Positions 52,234-60,845 of a DNA stretch of 64,000 bases are shown piece by piece. Under the pieces are notes generated by a model. That model was not told the origin of the DNA. It worked only from the letters and a program-made list of their open reading frames with translations, and did not search any database. This DNA comes from Spongiactinospora rosea (GTDB taxonomy: Bacteria; Actinomycetota; Actinomycetes; Streptosporangiales; Streptosporangiaceae): positions 310,001-374,000 of the forward strand of contig NZ_QMEY01000004.1 in NCBI RefSeq assembly GCF_003315795.1. Direction: 5' to 3'. Position numbers and translations under genes: made by a program. The number at the start of each line of letters is the position of its first letter. Positions within the stretch are counted from its first letter, which is position 1.

Positions 52234-52950
52234 TCAGTCGAGCGCCGGGTTGCGCAGGACCATGTCAGGAAGGTCGGTCGTGAACTCCTCGGGCGCCCGC
52301 TCGGGGCAGCGCTCCCCGGTGAGCGCGGCCGCGGTGATCCGGTCCAGGCGGAAGACCCGGACGTCTTCGCGTAATCGGCAGTAGCCCACGAGGTACCAGA
52401 AGCCGCCCCGGCCGCCCAGGAAGACGCCGGGCTCCACGTCGCGGGTGGTCACCGCGCCCTTGCCGTCTCGGTAACCGAGGCGCAGGACGCGGCGGTGCTG
52501 GAGCGCGTCCTCGATCACCCGGGCCACGTCGGCCGAGGCGGCCGCGTCGTCGGCCTCGGCCTGGTCGAACAGACGCACCCGGGCGGCCAGCTCCCTGGCC
52601 CGCTCGCCGTCGCCGCCGGGCATGGCCGCGACGACCTTGCGCAGCGCGGTGCGCGCGTGCCGGGCGAACGGCCGCCCGCCCGCGCTGCCGAGCGCGACCG
52701 CGATGGCCACCGCCTCGGCCGGGGTGAAGTTGAGCGGGGGCAGCGACATCGCCTTGTCGAGCACGTAGCCGCCGCGCCTGCCGGGCTGGGGGTAGATGGG
52801 GACGCCGGACTGTTGCAGGGCCGCGATGTCGCGCTCGATCGTGCGCACGCTCACCTCGAACCGGGCCGCCAGGTCCGCCGCGGACCGGCATCGAGGCGAG
52901 ATCGCCCGCAGCTCCTCGACGAGCGCGTACAGCCGATCGGTACGGTTCAC
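52234..52950 (-). CDS. HTH-WYL transcriptional regulator (YafY type)
   Basis: 238-aa regulator. Helix-turn-helix type 11 at residues 1-60 (SAADLAARFEVSVRTIERDIAALQQSGVPIYPQPGRRGGYVL), then a WYL domain about 140-225 (VLRLGYRDGKGAVTTRDVEPGVFLGGRGGFWYLVGYCRLREDVRVFRLDRI) thought to bind nucleic-acid-like ligands. GTG at 52950 behind GGAGT. Orphan here; targets unknown. Confidence 0.92.
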   Translation of the reverse strand: MNRTDRLYALVEELRAISPRCRSAADLAARFEVSVRTIERDIAALQQSGVPIYPQPGRRGGYVLDKAMSLPPLNFTPAEAVAIAVALGSAGGRPFARHARTALRKVVAAMPGGDGERARELAARVRLFDQAEADDAAASADVARVIEDALQHRRVLRLGYRDGKGAVTTRDVEPGVFLGGRGGFWYLVGYCRLREDVRVFRLDRITAAALTGERCPERAPEEFTTDLPDMVLRNPALD

Positions 52951-53150
52951 ACTCCGAAACTACGCCCGCGCACCGACATTTCCAGGTCTCCGGCGGCCGG
53001 GAGCGGGTGGTTACCGGCAAGTGCGGCAACGCCGTGCGTGCCAGTAATCTGTGGGGGTTACCGTCCATCGTGAGCCCCACTCACCGCGTCCGGCGTACCG
53101 CCGTGCCCGGCAGGGACGGCCGGCTCCGCGACCACGAGGAGTCAAGCCAG

Positions 53151-53624
53151 ATGGTGACCGCCCTGGCCACCCCCCTTCCGGACGAGCTGGCCGCCCCCCT
53201 CGCCGACAACCTCGGCCGCGGCGCGCTCGCCATTCTGGCCTACGCGACACTGGGCGTGCTGCTGCTGATCATCGGCTTCTACGTGATCGACCTGGCCATC
53301 CCCGGCAACCTGCGCGACCTCATCAAGACCGACCGCAACCCCAACGCCACCCTGCTCGCCTCCTCCGGCCTGGCCTCCATCGGGCTCATCGTGGCCGCCT
53401 CGATCTTCTCCTCCAGCGGCGAGCTGCACGAGGGGCTGCTCACCACCCTGGCCTTCGGCGTGGCGGGCATCGCGGTGCAGACCGTGGCGATGCTGCTGTT
53501 CGACCACATCATCGGCATCTCGGTGCGCGATCTGGTGCGCGAGACGCGTCCGCAGCCCGGCGCGCGGCTGCTCGCGGTGATCCACCTGCTCCTCGGCCTG
53601 ATCACCGCCGTGGCGGTGCTGTGA
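53151..53624 (+). CDS. DUF350 (UPF0719) membrane protein
   Basis: 157-aa protein with four hydrophobic segments in two DUF350-like halves (LAYATLGVLLLIIGFYVIDL, then NATLLASSGLASIGLIVAASIF, LAFGVAGIAVQTVAMLLFD and a last helix). ATG at 53151 after GAGGAGTC; the longer frame lacks coding character. Function unknown. It lies 47 bp before fasR on the same strand. Confidence 0.88.
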   Translation: MVTALATPLPDELAAPLADNLGRGALAILAYATLGVLLLIIGFYVIDLAIPGNLRDLIKTDRNPNATLLASSGLASIGLIVAASIFSSSGELHEGLLTTLAFGVAGIAVQTVAMLLFDHIIGISVRDLVRETRPQPGARLLAVIHLLLGLITAVAVL

Positions 53625-53671
53625 TTCCGGTACGCGCGTGAGCACCCCAAGTGACCTGGCACTCTAGGAAC

Positions 53672-54907
53672 GTGACCGAGGCATCGGAAAGGCAGTCCGG
53701 CAGTCCCGCGCCCGGCGGAGGACCCGCCGCGGACGCCGCGGACGCCGAGAACGGCGGCAAGGCCCGCGCGGACACCACGCGGCGGCTCGAACGCGCGATG
53801 GGCACCCTCGGCACCGCGGCCATGTCGCGGATGGACGAGCGGCTGCCGTGGTTCCGCGCATTGTCGGCGGAGGACCGCTCGTGGGTCGGCCTGGTGGCGC
53901 AGGCGGGCATCGCCGCGTTCGTGGAGTGGTTCCAGCACGCGGGCGAGGGCAGGCCCACGCCGAGCATCGAGTTCTTCGGCACCGCGCCGCGCGAGCTGAA
54001 GCGCTCGATCTCGCTCCAGCAGACGGTGGACATCGTCCGTGTCGTGGTGGAGGTGGTGGAGGCGCAGGTGGACGACCTGGCCGCGCCCGGCGGCGGCGGC
54101 CAGCTCGAACAGGCCATGCTCCGCTACACCCGCGACGTCGCCTTCGCCGCGGCGCAGGTCTACGCCCGTGAGGCGGAGGTGCGCGGCGCGTGGGACGCGC
54201 GGCTCGAAGCCCTCATCGTGGACGCCCTGGTCAGGGGCGAGGTCGATGACGGCCTGCACTCCTGGGCCGCGGCGCTCGGCTGGACGTCCTCCCCCGTGGT
54301 GGTGCTGGCCGGGCGTACACCGCCGGGCAAGCCGGAGTCGATCATCGACGGGCTGCGCGAGCGGGGCCGCAGGACGGGGCTCGACCTGCTGGCCGGGGTT
54401 CAGGGCGACCGGCTGATCGTGATCGTCGGCGGCGCGGAGAGCGCCGCGGCGGCGGCCAGGCAGATGGCGCCGCGGTTCGGCACCGGGCCGATCGTGATCG
54501 GCCCGGAGGTGCCCGACCTGCACACCGCCGCCCGCTCGGCGCGGGCGGCGCTGGCCGGGTTGCGCGCGGCGGGCGGCTGGCCGGACGCCCCGCGCCCGGT
54601 CAACGCCGACGAGCTCCTCGCCGAGCGGGCCATCGAGGGCGACGACGACGCCCGCGCGCAGCTCATCGAGAACGTCTACCTGCCGCTGGCGGGCACGCCG
54701 CTGCTGGACACCTTGGCCACGTACCTGGAGCAGGGCACGTCCCTGGAGGCCACCGCCCGGCTGCTGTTCGTGCACCCCAACACCGTGCGCTACCGGCTCA
54801 AGAAGATCACCGAACTGACCGGCTACCAGCCCACGGAAGGCCGTTCCGCCTTCACCCTCCAGGTCGGCCTGATCTTGGGCAGGCTGACCGAATCACCCGT
54901 TAGCTGA
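53672..54907 (+). CDS. fasR: FasR-type PucR/CdaR regulator of fatty-acid synthesis
   Basis: 411-aa regulator homologous by position and layout to Streptomyces FasR (SCO2386) and mycobacterial Rv2242. A helical N-terminal domain leads to a GGDEF-like middle region and a PucR C-terminal helix-turn-helix (LDTLATYLEQGTSLEATARLLFVHPNTVRYRLKKITELTG). In Streptomyces FasR activates the fabD-fabH-acpP-fabF operon, directly downstream here too. GTG at 53672 after AGGAAC; an in-frame ATG lies seven codons earlier. Separate promoter for fabD likely in the 117-bp gap. Confidence 0.87.
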   Translation: MTEASERQSGSPAPGGGPAADAADAENGGKARADTTRRLERAMGTLGTAAMSRMDERLPWFRALSAEDRSWVGLVAQAGIAAFVEWFQHAGEGRPTPSIEFFGTAPRELKRSISLQQTVDIVRVVVEVVEAQVDDLAAPGGGGQLEQAMLRYTRDVAFAAAQVYAREAEVRGAWDARLEALIVDALVRGEVDDGLHSWAAALGWTSSPVVVLAGRTPPGKPESIIDGLRERGRRTGLDLLAGVQGDRLIVIVGGAESAAAAARQMAPRFGTGPIVIGPEVPDLHTAARSARAALAGLRAAGGWPDAPRPVNADELLAERAIEGDDDARAQLIENVYLPLAGTPLLDTLATYLEQGTSLEATARLLFVHPNTVRYRLKKITELTGYQPTEGRSAFTLQVGLILGRLTESPVS

Positions 54908-55024
54908 CCCCTGTCACGTCATTATTGGTCCGCACGAACTGTAGGATCTCTACAAGAAACCGTGGACAAAGTTCGTACGGATCTCTATCCGGGTGGTGAA
55001 CTTCTACAGGGCAGGCTGGATTTC

Positions 55025-55921
55025 GTGCTCGTCATCGTCGCTCCGGGCCAAGGCGCCCAGAAACCAGGCTTCCTCGCCCCATGGCTCGACCTGCCCGGCT
55101 TCGCGGACCGTTTGGCCGCGTGGTCCGAGATCGTCGGCCTGGATCTCGCCGCCTGCGGCACCACGGGGAGTGCCGAGGAGATCCGCGACACCGCGGTCGC
55201 CCAGCCGCTCCTGGTCGCCGCCGCGCTGGCCGCCGCCGCGGAGCTGGGCGGCACGCCCGACCTCGTGGCGGGCCACAGTGTGGGCGAGTTCGCCGCCGCG
55301 GCCATCGCCGGGGCGCTCACCCCGGCGCAGTCGCTGGAGCTGATCCGCGAGCGCGCGCAGGCCATGGCCAAGGCCGCCACGCTGACCGAGACCGGCATGA
55401 CGGCGGTCCTCGGCGGCGAGGAGCAGGAGGTGCTGGCCGCGATCGAGCGGCACGGGCTCACGCCCGCCAACATCAACGGCGCCGGGCAGATCGTCGCGGG
55501 GGGCACTCTCGAGGAGCTGGCCGCCTTCAAGGGCGACCCGCCCGCCCGCGCCCGCCTGGTCTCGCTTTCCGTGGCGGGAGCGTTCCACACCGTGCACATG
55601 GCGCCCGCCGTCGAGCGGCTGCGCGCCGCGGCGGCCGGCGTGACGCCCGCCGACCCGCGGATCACGCTGCTCTCCAACCTCGACGGTGAGCCGGTCGCAA
55701 GCGGCGCGGACCTGCTGTCCCGCCTGGTGGAGCAGGTCGCGAGCCCGGTCCGATGGGACCGCTGCATGGCCACCATGACCGAGATGGGCGTCACCCGGAT
55801 GATCGAACTACTTCCCGGCGGCACGCTGACCGGCCTGGCCAAGCGCGGCATGAGCGGGGTGGCCACCGTGGCCCTCAAGACCCCCGACGACCTCGACAGC
55901 GCCAGGGAGCTGCTCAAGTGA
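55025..55921 (+). CDS. fabD: Malonyl-CoA:ACP transacylase
   Basis: 298-aa enzyme moving malonyl groups from CoA to acyl carrier protein. The catalytic motif is GHSVGEF with Ser85, the His is in GAFHT, and the N-terminal oxyanion motif is GQGAQ. The GTG at 55025 gives the usual start (VLVIVAPGQGAQ); the frame extends to 54962 through the leader. First gene of the FAS II operon; its stop overlaps the fabH GTG. Confidence 0.96.
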   Translation: MLVIVAPGQGAQKPGFLAPWLDLPGFADRLAAWSEIVGLDLAACGTTGSAEEIRDTAVAQPLLVAAALAAAAELGGTPDLVAGHSVGEFAAAAIAGALTPAQSLELIRERAQAMAKAATLTETGMTAVLGGEEQEVLAAIERHGLTPANINGAGQIVAGGTLEELAAFKGDPPARARLVSLSVAGAFHTVHMAPAVERLRAAAAGVTPADPRITLLSNLDGEPVASGADLLSRLVEQVASPVRWDRCMATMTEMGVTRMIELLPGGTLTGLAKRGMSGVATVALKTPDDLDSARELLK

Positions 55922-56874
55922 AACTCGCACCAGGCGCTCCCGGCGCCAAGATCCTCGCGTTCGGCCACTACCAGCCGGCCAACGTCGTGACCAACGACGA
56001 CCTCGCGAAGACCATGGACACCAACGACGAGTGGATCAAAAGCCGGGTCGGCATCGCCGAACGGCGGCTGGCCTCGCCGGACGAGACCGAGATCGACTTG
56101 GCCGTGCACGCCGGGGGCAAGGCGCTGGCCGCCAGCGGCCTGGCCTCGGCCGACATCGACCTGGTGCTCGTGGCCACCTGCACGATGGAGTCGCAGATCC
56201 CCAACGCGGCCGGGCGGGTCGCCACCCGCCTGGGCATCCACGCCCCCGGCGCTTTCGACGTCAACGCCGCCTGCGCGGGGTTCTGCTACGCCCTGGCCGC
56301 CGCCGCCGACGCGATCCGCGCCGGTTCGGCCCGCAACGTGCTGGTGATCGGCACCGAGAAGTTCTCCCACTGGCTGGACTGGAACGACCGCTCCACCGCG
56401 GTGATCTTCGCGGACGGCGCGGGCGCCGCGGTCGTCGGCCCCTCCGACGTGCCCCGCATCGGCCCGGTGGCCTGGGGCAGCGACGGCGAGAAGTCCGACG
56501 CGATCATCGTCAAGGACCGCAACTCCTTCCTCCACCAGGAGGGCCAGACCGTCTTCCGCTGGGCCACCACCGCCCTGCACCCCGTGGCCAAGGACGCCTG
56601 CGACCGCGCCGGGATCGACCCGGCGGAGCTGGCGGCCTTCGTCCCGCACCAGGCCAACCTGCGGATCATCGAGTCCATCGCCCGCAAGATCGGCGCGGAC
56701 AACGCCGTCATCGCCCGCGACATCGTGCTCGCGGGCAACACCTCGGCGGCGTCGATCCCGATGGCGCTGTCTCGCATGATCGAGCGCGGCGAGGTCCCGT
56801 CCGGCGGGCTGGCCCTGCTGCTCGGGTTCGGCGCCGGGCTGACCTATGCCGCCCAGGTGGTCGAGCTTCCCTGA
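55918..56874 (+). CDS. fabH: Beta-ketoacyl-ACP synthase III
   Basis: 318-aa condensing enzyme that starts fatty acid chains from acyl-CoA and malonyl-ACP. The triad is Cys119 in NAACAGF, His in VPHQANLR and Asn in AGNTSAAS. GTG at 55918 overlaps the fabD stop (GTGA). In branched-chain-producing actinomycetes this enzyme prefers isobutyryl and isovaleryl primers; that is family knowledge and cannot be read from this sequence. Confidence 0.97.
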   Translation: MKLAPGAPGAKILAFGHYQPANVVTNDDLAKTMDTNDEWIKSRVGIAERRLASPDETEIDLAVHAGGKALAASGLASADIDLVLVATCTMESQIPNAAGRVATRLGIHAPGAFDVNAACAGFCYALAAAADAIRAGSARNVLVIGTEKFSHWLDWNDRSTAVIFADGAGAAVVGPSDVPRIGPVAWGSDGEKSDAIIVKDRNSFLHQEGQTVFRWATTALHPVAKDACDRAGIDPAELAAFVPHQANLRIIESIARKIGADNAVIARDIVLAGNTSAASIPMALSRMIERGEVPSGGLALLLGFGAGLTYAAQVVELP

Positions 56875-56950
56875 GACCTGTACGGCGACGCCGTACGGAC
56901 CGCAAGACCCGATTCCACGCAAAAGTAACCAATCAAGGAGTTATCGCGAC

Positions 56951-57190
56951 ATGGCCATCACCGAGCAGGCGATCCTGGACGGCCTCGGGAAGATCATTAA
57001 CGAGATCACCGGCATCCCGGCCTCCGAGGTGACCCCGGAGAAGAACTTCGTGGACGACCTCGACATCGACTCCCTGTCCATGGTCGAGATCGCCGTCGCC
57101 GCCCAGGACGAGTTCGACGTCGAGATTCCCGACGAGCAGCTCAAGAACCTCAAGACCGTCAAGGACGTCATCACCTTCATTCAGGGCTAG
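56951..57190 (+). CDS. acpP: Acyl carrier protein
   Basis: 79-aa acidic four-helix carrier. Phosphopantetheine attaches to Ser41 in DIDSLSM. ATG at 56951 with AAGGAG. Lies 76 bp after fabH; the high expression needed for ACP may depend on the strong ribosome site or an internal promoter in this gap. Confidence 0.98.
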   Translation: MAITEQAILDGLGKIINEITGIPASEVTPEKNFVDDLDIDSLSMVEIAVAAQDEFDVEIPDEQLKNLKTVKDVITFIQG

Positions 57191-57277
57191 TCCGTGGGGC
57201 GGACGCGGGCCCACCGCGGCCGTCCACGGGCGGATGCCCGCGATTTACAGCAACCGACCAAGAGGAGTGCACACAAA

Positions 57278-58510
57278 GTGGCTAGGGACCAGGTACGTGT
57301 CGTCGTCACCGGGCTCGGCGCGACGACGCCCCTCGGTGGGGACGTGGGTTCGACCTGGTCGGCGCTCCTCGCCGGTCGGTCGGGCATCGACACACTCACC
57401 CAGGACTGGGTCGACACGGTACCGGTGAAGTTCGCCGGGGTGGCCGCGGTTGACCCGGCCGAGGTGCTCCCGCGGCCGGAGATGCGCCGGCTCGACCGCG
57501 CCGAGCAGTTCGCGCTCATCGCCGCCAGGGAGGCCTGGCAGGACGCCGGGGCCCCCAAGGTCGACGGCGACCGCCTGGGCGTGGTGGTCGGCAGCGGCAT
57601 CGGCGGGATCACCACGATCCTGGCCGCCTACGACACCTACCGTGAGAAGGGCTGGAACCGGCTCTCGCCGTTCACCGTGCCCATGCTCATGCCGAACGGC
57701 TCGGCCGGCTGGATCAGCATCGACCTCGGCGCGCGGGCCGGAACCCACGCCGTGGTCAGCGCCTGCGCCACCGGCGCCGAGTCCATCGGCTACGCGATCG
57801 ACATGATCCGCTCCGGGCGGGCCGACGTGGTCGTGGCCGGCGGCACCGAGGCCGCCATCCACCCGCTCAACGTGGCGTCCTTCGCCGCGATGCGCGCCAT
57901 GTCCACCCGCAACGACGAGCCGCAGCGCGCCTCCCGGCCGTTCGACAAGGGCAGGGACGGCTTCGTGCTGGGCGAGGGGGCGGGCATCTTGGTGCTCGAA
58001 TCCGAAGAGCACGCCAAGGCCAGGGGCGCACGCGTCTACGCGGTCGCCGCGGGCGCCGGGTACACCAGCGACGGTCACCACATCTCCGCCCCCGAGCCGA
58101 GCGGCGTCGGCGGGCAGCAGGCCATGCTCTTCGCGATGCGCGACGCCGGGCTCGACCCGAGCGACATCATCCACGTCAACGCGCACGCCACCTCGACGCC
58201 CATCGGCGACGAGATCGAGACGCATGCGATCAAGGAGGCGATCGGCGTCCACCCGCTGGTGACCGCGACCAAGTCGCTCACCGGCCACCTGCTCGGCGGC
58301 GCCGGCGGCATCGAGTCGGTCTTCACCGCGCTCACCCTGCACGAGCGGATCGTGCCCGCCACCGCCAACCTCGACGACCCCGCCGACGGCATCGAGGTGG
58401 AGATCGTCTCGGGCGAGCCGCGCAAGCTGCCCGACGGCGACCTCGCCGCGATCAACAACTCGTTCGGCTTCGGCGGCCACAACGTCGCGATCGCCTTCAC
58501 CACTCACTGA
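57278..58510 (+). CDS. fabF: Beta-ketoacyl-ACP synthase II
   Basis: 410-aa elongating condensing enzyme. Catalytic Cys163 in VSACATGAE, His residues in VNAHATSTP and LTGHLLGGAGG, and the usual Lys in the TKSLTG stretch. GTG at 57278 with GAGGAG about 10 bp upstream. A single KAS gene occupies the place of mycobacterial kasA-kasB. Confidence 0.97.
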   Translation: MARDQVRVVVTGLGATTPLGGDVGSTWSALLAGRSGIDTLTQDWVDTVPVKFAGVAAVDPAEVLPRPEMRRLDRAEQFALIAAREAWQDAGAPKVDGDRLGVVVGSGIGGITTILAAYDTYREKGWNRLSPFTVPMLMPNGSAGWISIDLGARAGTHAVVSACATGAESIGYAIDMIRSGRADVVVAGGTEAAIHPLNVASFAAMRAMSTRNDEPQRASRPFDKGRDGFVLGEGAGILVLESEEHAKARGARVYAVAAGAGYTSDGHHISAPEPSGVGGQQAMLFAMRDAGLDPSDIIHVNAHATSTPIGDEIETHAIKEAIGVHPLVTATKSLTGHLLGGAGGIESVFTALTLHERIVPATANLDDPADGIEVEIVSGEPRKLPDGDLAAINNSFGFGGHNVAIAFTTH

Positions 58511-58520
58511 GGAGTCGTTC

Positions 58521-59945
58521 ATGACGGTACTTGACAACAGGGTGGTGAGCACGGCCTCCGACGAGGAGGCCGTAGATCCTCGCGACCCCCGGGTGCGCCT
58601 GGCGGCGCTGCTCGACGAGGGTTCGGTCCGCCTGATCACTCCGGAGGACACCAGCGGCGCCCTCGCCGCCATGGGGCGCGTCGAGGGCGTGCCGGTGGTC
58701 GCCTTCTGCAACGACGCCAGGACCCAGGGCGGCGCGATGGGCAGCGAGGGCTGCGAGCACATCGTGCACGCCTACGACGTGGCGGTCAGGGAGCGGGTGC
58801 CGATCATCGGCATCTGGCACTCCGGCGGCGCGCGGATCCCCGAGGGCGTGGAGTCGCTGCACGCGGTGGGGCGGGTCTTCGCCGCGATGACCAAGGCGTC
58901 CGGGGTCGTTCCGCAGCTCTCCGTGGTCGTCGGCCCGGCGGCCGGGGGCGCGGCCTACGGCCCGGCCCTCACCGACATCGTGGTGCTGGCCGACCAGGGC
59001 CGCATCTTCGTGACCGGCCCCGACGTGGTGCACAGCGTCACCGGCGAGCAGATCGACATGGCGGGCCTCGGCGGGCCCGAGCCGCACAGCAAGCGCAGCG
59101 GCGTGGTCCACGTGGTGGCCAAGTCCGAGCCGGAGGCGCTGGTACAGACCCGGCGGCTGGCCGTGCTCCTCGGGCACCAGGGCCGGACGCGCGCCGAAGA
59201 GGTCAAGGAGATCGACTTCAGCGACCTGCTGCCCGACTCGCCGCGCCGCGCGTACGACGTCAAGCCGCTGGTCAAGGGCCTGCTGGACGAGCCGGGCGTG
59301 GAGCTGCACCCGAAGTGGGCGCCCAACGTCGTCACCACCCTGGGGCGGATGGCCGGCCGCACGGTCGGCGTGATCGCCAACAACCCGATGCGGCTGGGCG
59401 GCTGCCTGGACGCGACCTCCGCCGAGAAGGCCGCCCGGTTCGTCCGGATGTGCGATGCGTTCGGGGTGCCGCTGGTCGTCCTGGTGGACGTGCCCGGCTA
59501 CCTCCCGGGCGTCGGCCAGGAGCACGACGGGGTCGTGCGCCGGGGCGCCAAGCTGCTGCACGCCTTCGCCGAGGCGTCCGTGCCCCGGGTGACGCTGATC
59601 ACCCGCAAGGCGTACGGCGGGGCCTACATCGCGATGAACTCCCGCTCCCTGGGCGCGACCCGGGTCTTCGCCTGGCCGACCGCCGAGATGGGCGTGATGG
59701 GCAGCAAGGCGGCGGTGCGCCTGCTCAAGCGACGTCAGCTCGCTGCGGTCTCCGAAGAGGAGCGCCCGGCGCTGGAGGAGCGGCTGACCGCCGAGTACGA
59801 GGAGATGACCGGCGGGCTGGCCCGGGCGATGGAGCTGGGCGTCGTGGACGAGATCCTGGAGCCGGCGAACACCCGCGGGGCCATCGTGAAGGTCCTCGCG
59901 CAGGCCACCCCGGCCCGCGGGGCGCACGGCAACATCCCGCTCTGA
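58521..59945 (+). CDS. accD6: Acyl-CoA carboxylase carboxyltransferase subunit (AccD6 type)
   Basis: 474-aa biotin-dependent carboxyltransferase beta subunit that makes malonyl-CoA for the upstream enzymes. N- and C-terminal crotonase-like halves carry oxyanion-stabilising glycines (VVVGPAAGGAAYGP and KAYGGAYIAM). ATG at 58521, 10 bp after fabF, with TGAGGAG. Position and length match mycobacterial AccD6. The biotin carboxylase subunit must be encoded elsewhere. Confidence 0.95.
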   Translation: MTVLDNRVVSTASDEEAVDPRDPRVRLAALLDEGSVRLITPEDTSGALAAMGRVEGVPVVAFCNDARTQGGAMGSEGCEHIVHAYDVAVRERVPIIGIWHSGGARIPEGVESLHAVGRVFAAMTKASGVVPQLSVVVGPAAGGAAYGPALTDIVVLADQGRIFVTGPDVVHSVTGEQIDMAGLGGPEPHSKRSGVVHVVAKSEPEALVQTRRLAVLLGHQGRTRAEEVKEIDFSDLLPDSPRRAYDVKPLVKGLLDEPGVELHPKWAPNVVTTLGRMAGRTVGVIANNPMRLGGCLDATSAEKAARFVRMCDAFGVPLVVLVDVPGYLPGVGQEHDGVVRRGAKLLHAFAEASVPRVTLITRKAYGGAYIAMNSRSLGATRVFAWPTAEMGVMGSKAAVRLLKRRQLAAVSEEERPALEERLTAEYEEMTGGLARAMELGVVDEILEPANTRGAIVKVLAQATPARGAHGNIPL

Positions 59946-59953
59946 GGGCGATT

Positions 59954-59973
59954 TGTCACGCTTTCGCGTGACA
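59954..59973 (+). terminator. Perfect 8-bp hairpin after accD6
   Basis: TGTCACGC-TTTC-GCGTGACA, 9 bp beyond the accD6 stop. Confidence 0.7.
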
Positions 59974-59989
59974 CAACATGATCGTAAGC

Positions 59990-60030
59990 GGCGAAGCCCC
60001 CGCACCGATGATCGGTGCGGGGGCTTCGCC
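59990..60030. terminator. Bidirectional terminator with 19-bp perfect stem
   Basis: Arms GGCGAAGCCCCCGCACCGA and its exact complement flank a TGA loop. It separates the fatty-acid operon from the convergent DUF3145 gene. Confidence 0.92.
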
Positions 60031-60101
60031 GTACCCGCCGGCGGGTGTGCGGCTTCCCCGACCGCGCACACGCGCGACGTGCCAGGCGGCCTCGCCCGCG
60101 G

Positions 60102-60596
60102 CTACACGGCGGCGTGCAGCCAGCGGACAGGCGCCCCGTCTCCCGCGTAGCGGAAGGGCTCCAATTCCTCATCCCATGGACGTCCGAGCAACTTGTCAAG
60201 CTCATCCTCCAGCACGCCCCGGCCCTGCGCGGCGGTCAGCATGGCCGCGCGCAGCCGGTCCTCCGGCACGAGGATGTCACCGCTGGCGCCGATGACCGCG
60301 GTGAAGACGCCGAGGGTCGGCGTGTAGGCGTGCCGGGAGCCGTCGACCCCCGGCGAGGCATCTTCGGTGATCTCGAACCTGATCCGTTGCCATCCCATGA
60401 GCGAGGACGTGACGGCCGGGGCGGTGCCCGGATGGCCTTCCCACTCCGCCTGCGCGCGCACGGTGCCAGGCGCGGCGGGCTGAGGAGTCCATCTCAGGTC
60501 GACGGGCACGCCAAGGACGCCCGCGACCGCCCATTCGATATGCGGGCACAGCGCAGGCTGAGCCGAGTGGACGTAAAGCACGCCACGAGCAGACAC
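60102..60596 (-). CDS. DUF3145 protein
   Basis: 164-aa actinobacteria-specific protein (VLYVHSAQPALCPHIEWAVAGVLG start, WTPQPAAPGTVRAQAEWEG, LMGWQRIRFEITEDASPG, LDKLLGRPWDEELEPFRYAGDGAPVRWLH). Function unknown, but the family commonly lies beside the accD6 end of the FAS operon. GTG at 60596 with GGGAGGT. Confidence 0.95.
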   Translation of the reverse strand: MSARGVLYVHSAQPALCPHIEWAVAGVLGVPVDLRWTPQPAAPGTVRAQAEWEGHPGTAPAVTSSLMGWQRIRFEITEDASPGVDGSRHAYTPTLGVFTAVIGASGDILVPEDRLRAAMLTAAQGRGVLEDELDKLLGRPWDEELEPFRYAGDGAPVRWLHAAV

Positions 60597-60738
60597 CGGA
60601 CCTCCCGTTTCGGTACGAGGTGCGCCTTCCCCAACGGCCTCGTACTGGGATGATCACAAGTGACTGTAGGAGAGACTACCGTCGGTCGTGACGTGACACC
60701 AGAGGCGGGGTCATACCTATGTGTTGCGGCGGTGCCAC

Positions 60739-60770
60739 TTGACACAGCACTCTCTTCGGCAAGATACACT
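60739..60770 (+). promoter_or_regulatory. Promoter of the subtilase/sigma operon
   Basis: A consensus TTGACA (60739-60744) is followed after 18 bp by GATACA (60763-60768), overlapping TACACT. It gives a leader of about 70 nt to the GTG at 60846. Confidence 0.6.
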
Positions 60771-60780
60771 GCGTGACCGA

Positions 60781-60802
60781 TCGATTACCCGTCGATTACC
60801 CG
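60781..60802 (+). repeat. Tandem 11-bp direct repeat
   Basis: Two exact adjacent copies of TCGATTACCCG lie between the promoter and start codon of the subtilase gene, just after the expected transcription start. Confidence 0.85.
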
Positions 60803-60845
60803 ACGCGGGCACGCCATCGGCCGTGCCGAACACCACGGAGCTGCT

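Noticed and set aside
54985..56922. 645-codon minus-strand frame over fabD and fabH
   Set aside because: Shadow frame; both forward genes have complete catalytic motifs.
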